Notes under the pieces: model-generated | Database searches by the model: none | What the model was told of the DNA's origin: nothing | What the model saw: the letters and a program-made list of their open reading frames with translations, nothing else | Part shown: positions 42,033 to 51,097 of the stretch, one piece after another | Position numbering within the stretch: the first letter of the stretch is position 1 | Layout: every line of letters starts with the position of its first letter | Assembly: GCF_001513975.1 (NCBI RefSeq) | Contig: NZ_KQ947986.1 | Span: 784,713 to 848,712 of the forward strand | DNA: 64,000 bases | Direction: 5' to 3' | DNA from: Streptomyces curacoi | GTDB lineage: Bacteria; Actinomycetota; Actinomycetes; Streptomycetales; Streptomycetaceae | Position numbers and translations under genes: made by a program

Positions 42033-43373
42033 TCAGTGGTCGCGGGTGAGCAGCTGCCCCTTCGGCTCGGTGAACTCGCCGTCCGCGACGATGCGTTCGC
42101 CGCGCAGCCAGGTCGACTTCACCACGCCGTACAGCGTCCTGCCCGCGTACGCGGTGACGCGGTTGCGGTGCTGGAGGGCGGCCGGGTCGACGGTGAACGT
42201 CTCGTCCGGCGCGAGGACGGCGAAGTCGGCGTCGCGGCCCGCCTCGATGGCACCCTTGCGGTTGTCCAGGCCCACCAGTTCCGCCGTGCGCGCGGACATC
42301 CAGCGGACCACGTCCTCCAGGCCGTGCCCCCGCTTGCGGGCCTCGGTCCACACCGCCGCCAGGCTCAGCTGGAGGCCCGAGATGCCGCCCCAGGCCGTCG
42401 CGAAGTCCTCGGTCTTCAGGTCGGCCGTGGAGGGCGAGTGGTCGGTCACCACGCAGTCGATGGTGCCGTCGGCCAGTGCCTGCCACAGCAGGTCCTGGTT
42501 GGCGGACTCACGGATCGGCGGACAGCACTTGAACTCGCTGGCGCCGTCCGGTACTTCCTCGGCGGTCAGGGTCAGGTAGTGCGGACAGGTCTCGACGGTG
42601 ATCCGTAGGCCCTCCCGCCTGGCCTCGGCGATCAGCGGCAGCGCGTCGCTGGAGGAGAGGTGCAGGACGTGCACGCGCGCGTGCAGGCGCCTCGCCTGGG
42701 CGATCAGCTGGGCGATCGCCGTGTCCTCCGCGTCGCGCGGGCGCGAGGCGAGGAAGTCGGCGTACTTGGGGCCGCCCTGCTGGGGGGCGGCGTCGAGGTG
42801 GTGGGGGTCCTCGGCGTGCACGATCAGCAGGCCGTCGAAGGAGGCGATCTCGGCCAGCGACTGGGCGAGCTGGTCCTGGGTCAGGTGCGGGAACTCGTCC
42901 ACGCCGGACGGCGACAGGAAGGCCTTGAAGCCGAAGACACCCGCCTCGTGCAGGGGGCGCAGGTCCTTGACGTTGCCGGGCAGGGCGCCGCCCCAGAAGC
43001 CGACGTCGATGTGCGCCTTGTCGGCGGCGACGTCCTGCTTGGTGCGCAGGTGCTCGACCGTCGTGGTCGGCGGGAGGGAGTTGAGCGGCATGTCGACGAG
43101 GGTGGTGATGCCGCCGGCCGCCGCGGCGCGCGTGGCGGTCCAGAAGCCCTCCCACTCGGTGCGGCCGGGGTCGTTGACGTGCACGTGCGTGTCGACCAGA
43201 CCGGGCAGCAGGACGTCGTCGCCGAGGTCCTCCAGCCGGGCGCCGGACGGCACTTCGGCGTCGTACGGCAGAACGGCCGTGATCTTCCCGTCGGCGACCG
43301 CGACCGACGCGGCGCGCGTCCCCTCGGGCGTGATGACGCGCGTCGAGCGCAGCACCAGTTGAGCGTCGGACAC
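42033..43373 (-). CDS. allB: Allantoinase
   Basis: A protein of 446 residues with GTG start. Amidohydrolase metal site [10 protein letters not shown] (61-70), carbamylated-lysine region [17 protein letters not shown] (Lys150), His in LLIVHAEDP and HVLHLSS, and VTDHSPS near the C-terminus. It opens the hydantoin ring of allantoin to give allantoate. It is the first gene of the leftward allantoin operon and diverges from the IclR gene; two 15-bp TTCC...GGAA sites lie between. Confidence 0.93.
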   Translation of the reverse strand: MSDAQLVLRSTRVITPEGTRAASVAVADGKITAVLPYDAEVPSGARLEDLGDDVLLPGLVDTHVHVNDPGRTEWEGFWTATRAAAAGGITTLVDMPLNSLPPTTTVEHLRTKQDVAADKAHIDVGFWGGALPGNVKDLRPLHEAGVFGFKAFLSPSGVDEFPHLTQDQLAQSLAEIASFDGLLIVHAEDPHHLDAAPQQGGPKYADFLASRPRDAEDTAIAQLIAQARRLHARVHVLHLSSSDALPLIAEARREGLRITVETCPHYLTLTAEEVPDGASEFKCCPPIRESANQDLLWQALADGTIDCVVTDHSPSTADLKTEDFATAWGGISGLQLSLAAVWTEARKRGHGLEDVVRWMSARTAELVGLDNRKGAIEAGRDADFAVLAPDETFTVDPAALQHRNRVTAYAGRTLYGVVKSTWLRGERIVADGEFTEPKGQLLTRDH

Positions 43374-43399
43374 CCGGACCCCTCTCTGCCGCCGTTAAC

Positions 43400-43414
43400 T
43401 TCCGCGTAACGGAA
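43400..43414. promoter_or_regulatory. Candidate AllR (IclR) operator 1
   Basis: TTCCGCGTAACGGAA, arms TTCCG and CGGAA, 27 bp upstream of the allantoinase start. A further inverted repeat TTCAAC-TTTCT-GTTGAA follows at 43415-43431. Confidence 0.6.
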
Positions 43415-43507
43415 TTCAACTTTCTGTTGAAGGAGTCTTCACTCCCGCTCCCGCGCCGTCAAGGGCACACTTCTCCACAGTGCACCCGACGCACACACTC
43501 TGGACGT

Positions 43508-43522
43508 TTCCACAACGCGGAA
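43508..43522. promoter_or_regulatory. Candidate AllR (IclR) operator 2
   Basis: TTCCACAACGCGGAA has the same length and arms as site 1, about 100 bp upstream of the iclR start. It overlaps another palindrome, GGAATTACTATTCC (43519-43532). Confidence 0.55.
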
Positions 43523-43622
43523 TTACTATTCCAGCAGGCAGAACGTAGCTACGCACAAGCGGGGAGTCAACCGACTGACGGGTAGGCTTCTGCCCTCCCA
43601 CCGGTCCCGAAAGGAACGCGCC

Positions 43623-44420
43623 GTGCCGACGTCCAGCGCCAGCACCACCGACTCCGCCAGGTCCAGCTCCAATGGTGGCGTCCAGTCCCTCGAGCGCGCC
43701 TTCGACCTGCTCGAACGGATGGCGGACTCGGGCGGCGAGGTCGGCCTGAGCGAGCTGTCCGCGAGCAGCGGACTACCGCTGCCCACCATCCACCGTCTGA
43801 TGCGCACGCTCGTGGCCTGCGGATACGTACGCCAGCAGCCCAACCGCCGGTACGCCCTCGGCCCGCGTCTGATCCGCCTCGGCGAGTCCGCCGCCCGGCT
43901 GCTGGGCACCTGGGCCCGCCCCTATCTCGCCCGCCTGGTCGAGGAGACCGGCGAGACGGCGAACATGGCGCTGCTCGACGGCGACGAGATCGTCTACGTC
44001 GCCCAGGTGCCGTCCAAGCACTCGATGCGTATGTTCACCGAGGTCGGCCGACGGGTGCTGCCGCACTCCACGGGCGTCGGCAAGGCGCTGCTCGCCGGAT
44101 TCCCGCCGGAGGAGGTGCGGGCGCTGCTGTCCCGTACCGGCATGCCCGCCGCCACGGAGAAGACGATCACCACGCCGGACGGCTTCCTCGCGGCCCTGGA
44201 GGACGTACGGCGCCACGGCTACGCGGTCGACGACAACGAACAGGAGGTCGGCGTCCGCTGTCTGGCCGTCTCCGTCCCGAACTCCCCCACCGCCGCGGCG
44301 ATCTCGATCTCCGGTCCGGCGGGGCGGGTCACCGAGGCGGCGACGGAGAAGATCGTGCCGGTGCTCCAGCAGGTGGCCGACGAACTGTCCGAGGCACTGG
44401 CCAGCCAGAACCACGCCTGA
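43623..44420 (+). CDS. allR: IclR-family regulator of the allantoin pathway
   Basis: A protein of 265 residues, GTG start. N-terminal winged helix (GVQSLERAFDLLERMADSGG, ELSASSGLPLPTIHRLMRTL), then the IclR effector domain (ANMALLDGDEIVYVAQVPSK, RVLPHSTGVGKALLAGFPPE, DDNEQEVGVRCLAVSVPNSP). Its position, divergent from allantoinase and close to malate synthase, matches S. coelicolor AllR, which represses allantoin genes and responds to a pathway metabolite. Three matching sites (43400, 43508, 46290) support this. Confidence 0.88.
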   Translation: MPTSSASTTDSARSSSNGGVQSLERAFDLLERMADSGGEVGLSELSASSGLPLPTIHRLMRTLVACGYVRQQPNRRYALGPRLIRLGESAARLLGTWARPYLARLVEETGETANMALLDGDEIVYVAQVPSKHSMRMFTEVGRRVLPHSTGVGKALLAGFPPEEVRALLSRTGMPAATEKTITTPDGFLAALEDVRRHGYAVDDNEQEVGVRCLAVSVPNSPTAAAISISGPAGRVTEAATEKIVPVLQQVADELSEALASQNHA

Positions 44421-44425
44421 CGGCC

Positions 44426-45112
44426 ATGCAGCGCTGGCCCGGGCGGTACACCGACCGGCACGGCTCGGAGGAGATCGTCTTCGAGTCGGACGGCAGGGAG
44501 TCGATCCGTACGACGATCAGGGGTGTCGTCTTCGAGGGCGACATGATGGACGACCTCGGCGCCCTGAGCGGCACCCCGCCCGAGCAGATGTTCTCCTTCC
44601 TCGACGGGGCACTGTGCTCCTGCCTGCTGGAGTGGGAGGTGCCGATGCCCGTCGAGGTCGAGGGGCAGGGCGTACGGGCGGGCGTGCTGCACTGCTCCCT
44701 GCGGCTCGGGGACCCGGTGGGCCCGGGCCTGGACGAGCAGAGCCTGATCACCACCCTGCGCCTCGACGGGCACGAGTACCGCAACGCGGACAGCCAGGAC
44801 GACTTCGAGGAGGCGCTGCACGACATCCAGCGCCGACTGCCGCGAGGGGCACGGATCAAGGCGTGCGTCGCGTGCGCCTGGTCCGACTACAGCCCCGGCG
44901 GCCCCCCGCTGATGGCGGGGCTGGCCTGCTTCCGGGACGCCAAGGACCGCTACCGGCGGTGCGACGGCAAGCAGGGCCCGCACGGCATCTTCGCGATCTG
45001 GCAGGAGCGCACGGAGTTCGTACAGGAGACGTGGCTGTGCGAGGAGTTCGAGCACCGGACCTCGGACCGGGGCTACCGGGGGCCGTTCCCCTACCGCGGT
45101 CCGCTCCGGTGA
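44426..45112 (+). CDS. Conserved Streptomyces protein of unknown function (DUF6304-like)
   Basis: A protein of 228 residues, five bases after the IclR gene and so probably co-transcribed. It begins MQRWPGRYTDRHGSEEIVFE and contains FVAC-type cysteines (ACVACAWSDYSP), CRR-like CFRDAKDRYRRCDGKQGPHG and a Trp-rich end. No signal peptide or membrane helix. It occupies the same place next to the allantoin regulator in S. coelicolor as far as I recall, so the linkage is conserved, but no function can be read from sequence. Confidence 0.75.
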   Translation: MQRWPGRYTDRHGSEEIVFESDGRESIRTTIRGVVFEGDMMDDLGALSGTPPEQMFSFLDGALCSCLLEWEVPMPVEVEGQGVRAGVLHCSLRLGDPVGPGLDEQSLITTLRLDGHEYRNADSQDDFEEALHDIQRRLPRGARIKACVACAWSDYSPGGPPLMAGLACFRDAKDRYRRCDGKQGPHGIFAIWQERTEFVQETWLCEEFEHRTSDRGYRGPFPYRGPLR

Positions 45113-45113
45113 G

Positions 45114-45434
45114 CTAACCCCGCCCGCGCGGCTGCTCCCCGAACAGATCCACCGCGTTGCGAACATCCGACAAACCCCGCGACAACGCGCTCACGGACCC
45201 GATCGCCCCCGCGATCAGGAGCAAGGACCTCCGCAGCCGCGGTGTCTCCGGCACCCCGTCGACCGTCATCGCGGCCAGCGCGGCAAGCTCGTCCTCGGCG
45301 ATCCCCCGGTCCGGGAACTCGGCCGGATACGCGGCGAGTCCGCGGCGCAGACGGGACACCGCCGTCCGCAGTTCCGCCACCCTCGGGTCCTCGTCGCTGC
45401 CCGTCACCGGCCTCTGCCCCAAGCTCCGCAACAC
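45114..45434 (-). CDS. Small conserved protein (DUF5955-like)
   Basis: About 106 residues from the GTG at 45434, which has GGGGGAG six bases upstream. Helical throughout: DPRVAELRTAVSRLRRGLAA, EDELAALAAMTVDGVPETPR, LIAGAIGSVSALSRGLSDVR. It resembles small actinomycete regulators or toxin-linked helical proteins of unknown role. It converges with the DUF6304-like gene with one base between stops. The long upstream extension of the frame is antisense to the nucleotidyltransferase gene and not real. Confidence 0.68.
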   Translation of the reverse strand: MLRSLGQRPVTGSDEDPRVAELRTAVSRLRRGLAAYPAEFPDRGIAEDELAALAAMTVDGVPETPRLRRSLLLIAGAIGSVSALSRGLSDVRNAVDLFGEQPRGRG

Positions 45435-45620
45435 AGCACTCCCCCTCGCACGCCGTTGTGCGCCAGTAGTCCCGCTCCCCCATAGAGCGCCCCCGACGAT
45501 GCTTGGGCGCCAGGGACGCGGGTCAGTAAACCCACCCGGCGCCGGATGCGCCACCCGTACGGACGGAAATTCAGCCCTGAGGGACCGGGCGCTCGCGCGG
45601 GTGTCAGGTATGCAGGACGC

Positions 45621-46223
45621 ATGACTGAGAAAGAAGCGCCACCGGTCGCCGGCCTGCTCCTCGCCGCCGGCGGTGGACGGCGACTGGGCGGACGGCCCAA
45701 GGCGCTGCTCCGGCACCGGGGCCGCCCGCTGGTCGAACACGCCGTCGGAGTGCTGCGCGCGGCCGGGTGTGCCCGGGTGCACGTGGTGCTGGGCGCGCAG
45801 GCCGACGCCGTGCGGGAGCGGGCGGAACTGGGTGACTGCGTACTGGTGGAGAACCCGGACTGGGCCGAGGGGATGGGCTCCTCCCTGCGCGCCGGGCTCG
45901 ACTCGCTCGCCGGTACGGGGGCCGGGGCGGCGCTGGTCTCCCTGGTCGACCAGCCCGGCATCGGGCCGGAGGCCGTGGCCCGGGTGCTCGCCGCGTACGA
46001 GGACGAGACCTCGCTCGTCTCGGCGGCGTACGACGGGGTACGCGGGCATCCCGTGCTCTTCGGCGCCGCCCATTGGGCGGGCATCGCTGCGACAGCGACC
46101 GGCGACCAGGGGGCACGCGCCTATCTGAAGGAACGTGAGGGGGCGATCACGCTCGTCGAGTGCGGGGACGTGGCGCGGCCGTACGACATCGACACGGAGG
46201 CGGATCTGGCCCACCTTGAGTAA
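45621..46223 (+). CDS. MobA-like NTP transferase (molybdenum cofactor nucleotidyltransferase type)
   Basis: A protein of 200 residues from the ATG at 45621. The nucleotide-binding signature is complete: GLLLAAGGGRRLGGRPKALL, then NPDWAEGMGSSLRAGLDSL, LVSLVDQPGIGPEAV and GVRGHPVLFGAAHW. It is closest to the CTP/GTP-using enzymes that finish the molybdopterin cofactor for xanthine dehydrogenase-type enzymes, which fits purine catabolism next door. Transferase activity with another NTP and substrate is possible. Confidence 0.82.
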   Translation: MTEKEAPPVAGLLLAAGGGRRLGGRPKALLRHRGRPLVEHAVGVLRAAGCARVHVVLGAQADAVRERAELGDCVLVENPDWAEGMGSSLRAGLDSLAGTGAGAALVSLVDQPGIGPEAVARVLAAYEDETSLVSAAYDGVRGHPVLFGAAHWAGIAATATGDQGARAYLKEREGAITLVECGDVARPYDIDTEADLAHLE

Positions 46224-46289
46224 GTGCGGTGGCACCCGGAGCCACCTTGCCTCGACTCAGAGAATCTCGACATCAACAAACCATTGAAC

Positions 46290-46304
46290 TTCCACCATGA
46301 GGAA
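46290..46304. promoter_or_regulatory. Candidate AllR (IclR) operator 3, before malate synthase
   Basis: TTCCACCATGAGGAA has the TTCC(A/G)-n5-(A/C)GGAA form of the two sites at the allantoinase/iclR promoter and lies 130 bp upstream of the malate synthase start. Confidence 0.55.
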
Positions 46305-46433
46305 ACTAGTATCCACTGTTCAGAAGCGCCCGACCGCTCCACGGGCGTTGTTCGCCGTATCCGGGAAGACTGGCACCCGGTGCCAAACGCTCGACAGCTC
46401 GTCTTCGTAGCTCGCTGAAGGAAGTGACAGCTC

Positions 46434-48056
46434 ATGTCCGCACCAGCGCCGTCCCCGCTGGCCATCGTCGACGCCGAGCCCCTGCCGCGGCAGGAGGAGG
46501 TCCTCACGGAGGCGGCCCTCGCCTTCGTGGCCGAGCTGCACCGCCGGTTCACGCCCCGGCGTGACGAACTCCTCGCCCGCCGCGCCGAGCGCCGCGCGGA
46601 AATCGCTCGTACGTCCACGCTCGACTTCCTCCCGGAGACCGCCGCGATCCGCGCGGACGACTCCTGGCGGGTGGCCCCGTGCCCGCCCGCGCTGCAGGAC
46701 CGCCGGGTCGAGATCACCGGTCCCACCGACCGCAAGATGACCATCAACGCCCTCAACTCGGGCGCCAAGGTCTGGCTCGCGGACTTCGAGGACGCCTCGG
46801 CGCCGACCTGGGAGAACGTCGTCCTCGGCCAGCTCAACCTGATCGACGCCTACACCCGCAACATCGACTTCACCGACCCGAAGTCCGGCAAGTCGTACGC
46901 CCTGCGCCCGAACGACGAGCTCGCGACCGTCGTGATGCGCCCGCGCGGCTGGCACCTGAACGAGCGTCACCTCCAGGTCGACGGGCAGCAGGTCCCCGGC
47001 GCCTTCGTCGACTTCGGCCTGTACTTCTTCCACAACGCCCAGCGCCTGCTCGACCTCGGCAAGGGCCCGTACTTCTACCTCCCGAAGACGGAGTCGCACC
47101 TGGAGGCCCGCCTCTGGAACGACGTGTTCGTCTTCGCGCAGGACCACGTCGGCATCCCGCAGGGCACCATCCGCGCGACCGTCCTGATCGAGACGATCAC
47201 GGCGGCGTACGAGATGGAGGAGATCCTCTACGAACTGCGCGACCACGCCTCGGGGTTGAACGCCGGCCGCTGGGACTACCTGTTCTCCATCGTCAAGAAC
47301 TTCCGTGACGGCGGCGCCGAGTTCGTCCTGCCGGACCGCAACGCGGTGACGATGACGGCCCCGTTCATGCGGGCGTACACCGAACTCCTGGTCCGCACCT
47401 GCCACAAGCGCGGCGCGCACGCGATCGGCGGCATGGCGGCGTTCATCCCGTCCCGCCGGGACGCCGAGGTCAACAAGGTCGCCTTCGAGAAGGTCCGCGC
47501 CGACAAGGACCGCGAGGCGAACGACGGCTTCGACGGCTCCTGGGTCGCCCACCCCGACCTGGTCCCGATCGCCATGGAGTCCTTCGACAAGGTCCTCGGC
47601 GACAAGCCGAACCAGAAGGACCGCCTGCGCGAGGACGTCGACGTCAAGGCGGAGGACCTCATCGCCATCGACTCGCTGGACGCCAAGCCGACGTACGCGG
47701 GCCTGGTCAACGCCGTCCAGGTCGGCATCCGCTACATCGAGGCCTGGCTGCGCGGCCTCGGCGCGGTCGCCATCTTCAACCTGATGGAGGACGCGGCCAC
47801 CGCCGAGATCTCCCGCTCCCAGATCTGGCAGTGGATCAACGCGGGCGTCGAGTTCGAGAACGGCGAGAAGGCCACCCCGGAGCTGGCCCGCAAGGTCGCC
47901 GCCGAGGAACTGGCGAACATCCGCGCCGAGATCGGCGAGGAGGCCTTCTCGGCCGGCCACTGGCAGCAGGCCCACGACCTGCTCCTGGAGGTCTCCCTCG
48001 ACGAGGACTACGCGGACTTCCTGACACTGCCGGCGTACGAGCAGCTCAAGGGCTGA
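46434..48056 (+). CDS. aceB: Malate synthase (AceB type)
   Basis: A protein of 540 residues, normal length for malate synthase A. Motifs include [54 protein letters not shown], the substrate loop [18 protein letters not shown] and the signature [20 protein letters not shown]. It condenses glyoxylate with acetyl-CoA to malate. Here it probably consumes glyoxylate released from ureidoglycolate, the end of allantoin degradation, rather than serving only the glyoxylate shunt, since no isocitrate lyase is nearby. The AllR-like site upstream agrees. Confidence 0.93.
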   Translation: MSAPAPSPLAIVDAEPLPRQEEVLTEAALAFVAELHRRFTPRRDELLARRAERRAEIARTSTLDFLPETAAIRADDSWRVAPCPPALQDRRVEITGPTDRKMTINALNSGAKVWLADFEDASAPTWENVVLGQLNLIDAYTRNIDFTDPKSGKSYALRPNDELATVVMRPRGWHLNERHLQVDGQQVPGAFVDFGLYFFHNAQRLLDLGKGPYFYLPKTESHLEARLWNDVFVFAQDHVGIPQGTIRATVLIETITAAYEMEEILYELRDHASGLNAGRWDYLFSIVKNFRDGGAEFVLPDRNAVTMTAPFMRAYTELLVRTCHKRGAHAIGGMAAFIPSRRDAEVNKVAFEKVRADKDREANDGFDGSWVAHPDLVPIAMESFDKVLGDKPNQKDRLREDVDVKAEDLIAIDSLDAKPTYAGLVNAVQVGIRYIEAWLRGLGAVAIFNLMEDAATAEISRSQIWQWINAGVEFENGEKATPELARKVAAEELANIRAEIGEEAFSAGHWQQAHDLLLEVSLDEDYADFLTLPAYEQLKG

Positions 48057-48057
48057 C

Positions 48058-48360
48058 CTACTCCTGCGACGGCTTGTCCGAGTGGCCCAGGGACCTTCCC
48101 GGGGCCACTCGGTCGCGTACGGCCTGCTTGACCGCCGTGGGTTCCGGGAATCCCTGCTCGCGGCGGTCCCAGACCACCTCGTCATTGACACGCACGACGA
48201 AGACGCCGCCCTTGCCCGGCTTCAGGGCGAGCTCCGTCAGCTCCGCCTCGAAGGTCGTCAGCAGCTCCTGTGCCAGCCAGGCCGCGCGCGGCAGCCAGCG
48301 GCACTGGGTGCAGTACTCGATCTCGACGCGCTGGACGTCCTTCAAAGAGGTCTCCGTCAT
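48058..48360 (-). CDS. Rdx/SelT-SelW-SelH family thioredoxin-like protein
   Basis: 100 residues from the ATG at 48360, which overlaps the stop of the HipA-like gene (ATGA). The redox motif CTQC is in VEIEYCTQCRWLPRAAWLAQ, and the family end region GGVFVVRVNDEVVWDRREQG is followed by P-x-P...VKQAVRDRV. A small cytoplasmic thiol-redox protein of unknown partner. It converges with malate synthase. Confidence 0.87.
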   Translation of the reverse strand: MTETSLKDVQRVEIEYCTQCRWLPRAAWLAQELLTTFEAELTELALKPGKGGVFVVRVNDEVVWDRREQGFPEPTAVKQAVRDRVAPGRSLGHSDKPSQE

Positions 48361-49322
48361 CCGAGGTGTACCGACCAATCCTGTTCCGCCGCCGGTTTGC
48401 CGTGCAGGTCGGGGACCCGCTTGAGCCAGTCCGGGCGGCCCTGCTGGGTGCGTGCCGCGCGACGGGCCTCCTCGGCGGCGAGTTCCTCCCGGGAGGGGAA
48501 GTCGGTGGGGAGCCAGGCCGAGGACACCTGTACGCGCGCGTGGAGATAGGCGACGTAGGCGTCGCGGACCTCACCGGGGCTCATGAAGCCCGGTTCGGCG
48601 CTCAGCCACGCGTCCGGGACCTCCGCCACGACCTGCCGCAGCAGCTCCTCGGTGACCTTCGGCGCCAGCTCCGCGTCGGCCGCGCGCACATCGGGGGCGT
48701 AGTGGCCGAGGGCGTGGTGCCGGAAGTCGTACGCCTTCGCGGGGTCCGTGCCGTCCCAGCGGTGGTGGAAGACGAGCGCGGCGCCGTGGTCGATGAGCCA
48801 CAGGCGCGGCGGTACGGTCCCCAGCGTGGGCCAGACCATCAGGTTCGAGCTGTGGACCGTGCGGTCGACGTTCGCGGTGAGGGCGTCCAGCCAGACGATC
48901 CGGCCCGCCTCCAGCGGGTCGACGCGGAAGTCCTTCGCGACCTCCGGGGTGAAGTCCTTCGCGCCCGGCAGGTAGTCCATGCCGAGGTTGACCCCGGCGC
49001 TCGCGCCGTGGAGGTCGCGCACCTCCTGGTGGGGCTCGTCGTCGGCGATCGCCGGGTCGAAGTGGACCAGGACCAGCTCGGGGAAGCGCAGCCCGAGGGC
49101 GCGGGCCAGTTCACCGACGATCACCTCGGCGACCAGCGCCTTGCGGCCCTGCGCGGAGCCGGTGAACTTCACGACGTACGTGCCCAGGTCGTCGGCCTCG
49201 ACGACGCCGGGGACGGAGCCGCCGGACCGCAGGGGCGCGACATAGCGGGTTGCGGTGACCTTCCTCAGGGATATCACAGGCTCCAAGGCACCCTTTGCCT
49301 CAAAATCCACGGCCAACCCCAC
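48357..49322 (-). CDS. HipA-like kinase-fold protein
   Basis: Up to 321 residues. Motifs: LGTYVVKFTGSAQGRKALVA (nucleotide-binding Lys), FPELVLVHFDPAI, GRIVWLDALTANVDRTVHSS (catalytic Asp-Asn region) and PRLWLIDHGAALVFHH (metal-binding Asp). These are the HipA/PI3-4K-like fold features of an actinomycete family that lacks the HipB partner. No antitoxin gene is present, so a toxin role is not supported. The start is uncertain: GTG 49322, or a later GTG (about 49277) giving MISLRKVTATRY, which fits homologues better. Confidence 0.75.
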   Translation of the reverse strand: MGLAVDFEAKGALEPVISLRKVTATRYVAPLRSGGSVPGVVEADDLGTYVVKFTGSAQGRKALVAEVIVGELARALGLRFPELVLVHFDPAIADDEPHQEVRDLHGASAGVNLGMDYLPGAKDFTPEVAKDFRVDPLEAGRIVWLDALTANVDRTVHSSNLMVWPTLGTVPPRLWLIDHGAALVFHHRWDGTDPAKAYDFRHHALGHYAPDVRAADAELAPKVTEELLRQVVAEVPDAWLSAEPGFMSPGEVRDAYVAYLHARVQVSSAWLPTDFPSREELAAEEARRAARTQQGRPDWLKRVPDLHGKPAAEQDWSVHLG

Positions 49323-49410
49323 GTAGGTGCGCCACGGGGAACCCGCCGCGATCAGCCCTGGGGAGAATCTGGGGAGTTTCGACTGGCATGTCGAGCATAG
49401 TAACCAAGCG

Positions 49411-50955
49411 TTACAGCTGGCGATGAGTGACCGATTTCGGATGTGGGTTCCCTGGACCCGTGCCGAGCTGCGGGACGTCGTCCGGGATCTTCACCTGCAC
49501 CGGTTCGTTGTTCGACTTGTTGTGCCACACCGCCCAGCCGGTCAGGGCGGTGTGGCAGGCGTGGTCGAGGTGACGCAGCCGCGACAGGTCGAGTTGGACG
49601 GGCCGGTCGCCGGGGAGGGCTTCGAGCGTGTCCAGGATTCGGGGCAGCCGCAGGAAAGTGGCGTTGCCGGTGATTCGGACGTGGATGGGGCCGGCCGCGC
49701 CGTCTTCGACGTGCACGTGGAGGCTGGAGGTTTCCCACGCGGTCTTGGCCACGGCCATCAGCAGCCCGAGCAGGACCCCTTCGAACATGTTCGTGACCAC
49801 GATCGCGATGGCGGTCACGGCCAGGACGACTGCCTCACCACGGTGGTCGCGCCACAGCGGTAGGAGTTCCCTGACCGGCATCAGCTTCGCGCCGGCATGG
49901 ACGAGCACGCCGGCGAGCGCCGCGATGGGGATGGCTTCGAGAGCGGCCGGGAACAGCGCCGCGAACAGCAGCAGCCACACCCCGTGCAGGACACGGGAAA
50001 GCTTGGTGCGGGCGCCGGCCTGGACGTTTGCGGCGCTGCGTACGATCACGGCCGTCATCGGCAGAGCGCCGAGCAGCCCGCAGACCGTGTTGCCCACGCC
50101 CTGGGCCATGAGTTCCTTGTCGTAGTCGGTGCGCGGACCGTCGTGCATCCGGTCCACCGCGGCCGCGCTGAAGAGGGACTCGGCGGAGGCGATGAGGGTG
50201 AAGGCGAGCACCGTGCCCAACAGTGCCACGTCACCGAGGTTGGACAGGGCACCGAGGGCGGGAGGTTGCACCGACTCGATCAGGCCCTGTACGTCCACCC
50301 TGGCGATGGGCAGGCCGAGGGCGGCGACAGCAGCGGTGGCGAGTGCGACGGTGGCAAGCGGTGCGGGCAGCACGTGCGGCAGGGGCCCGGGGAGGCGCTT
50401 CCACAAGATCAGCACGGCGATCGTCGCAGTACCCACCATGAACGTCACCAAGGCATCGGCGCTGAAGACAATGTCCCTTGTCAGTCCCGGCAGGCCGCTG
50501 ATCTTCCCCAGCCCGCTGCTCGGGGCTGTCAGATCTGCCATCGCGTACGCCTGTCCCAGGATGAGGACGAGGCCGATTCCGGCGAGCATGCCCTGCACCA
50601 CTGCGATGGAGATCGCACGGAACCAGCGGCCGCACCGCGCAGCACCCAGGACCAGCTGCAGTACGCCGGAGGCGAGCACGATCACCCCGAGCGCGGCGAG
50701 CCCGTGGGCCTCAACTGCCTCGTGGACAAGCACGGTCAGCCCGGCTGCCGGGCCACTGACCTGCAGTGAGCTGCCCGGCAGTACGCCTGCCACCAGGCCG
50801 CCGACGATGCCGGTGATCAAGCCGAGTTCGGCCGGCACCCCGGAGGCGACCGCGACACCGACGCACAGGGGCACAGCGACGAGGAAGACGACGAGCGAGG
50901 CGGTGACGTCGGGGAGAAGGAGGGACGGCCTCAGGGCAGGCAGTTTGAAGTGCAT
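49411..50955 (-). CDS. SulP-family inorganic anion transporter
   Basis: A protein of 514 residues from the ATG at 50955 (GAGGA upstream). Ten or more hydrophobic helices, starting DVTASLVVFLVAVPLCVGVA, with the SulP signature region GLITGIVGGLVAGVLPGSSL. The C-terminal 110 residues form a STAS domain (HVHVEDGAAGPIHVRITGNA, LDLSRLRHLDHACHTALTGW). Substrate is sulfate, bicarbonate or another anion; no carbonic anhydrase gene is adjacent. Its stop lies in the inverted repeat GTAAC-CAAGC-GTTAC (49400-49414). It is on the same strand as the biosynthetic operon downstream of asnB, but with a 142-bp gap. Confidence 0.87.
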   Translation of the reverse strand: MHFKLPALRPSLLLPDVTASLVVFLVAVPLCVGVAVASGVPAELGLITGIVGGLVAGVLPGSSLQVSGPAAGLTVLVHEAVEAHGLAALGVIVLASGVLQLVLGAARCGRWFRAISIAVVQGMLAGIGLVLILGQAYAMADLTAPSSGLGKISGLPGLTRDIVFSADALVTFMVGTATIAVLILWKRLPGPLPHVLPAPLATVALATAAVAALGLPIARVDVQGLIESVQPPALGALSNLGDVALLGTVLAFTLIASAESLFSAAAVDRMHDGPRTDYDKELMAQGVGNTVCGLLGALPMTAVIVRSAANVQAGARTKLSRVLHGVWLLLFAALFPAALEAIPIAALAGVLVHAGAKLMPVRELLPLWRDHRGEAVVLAVTAIAIVVTNMFEGVLLGLLMAVAKTAWETSSLHVHVEDGAAGPIHVRITGNATFLRLPRILDTLEALPGDRPVQLDLSRLRHLDHACHTALTGWAVWHNKSNNEPVQVKIPDDVPQLGTGPGNPHPKSVTHRQL

Positions 50956-51097
50956 GGATTCCTCGTGGTGCGGTGGGGGGTGCGGTAGAGCCGTCGGCGC
51001 GTTTGGCCGAGGGTTGGTCACAGGGACCGGAACGTGTCACTACCGGGATCGTGGGCGCGGACGGCGGGCTGCGGCGCGGCGGTCCGGGAGTTCCGGT

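Noticed and set aside
45435-46235. Long N-terminal extension of the DUF5955-like frame
   Set aside because: It is antisense to the MobA-like gene; the GTG at 45434 has a proper ribosome site.
48357-49322. HipA-like gene as part of a HipBA toxin-antitoxin pair
   Set aside because: No HipB-type helix-turn-helix gene is adjacent; the neighbour is an Rdx protein.
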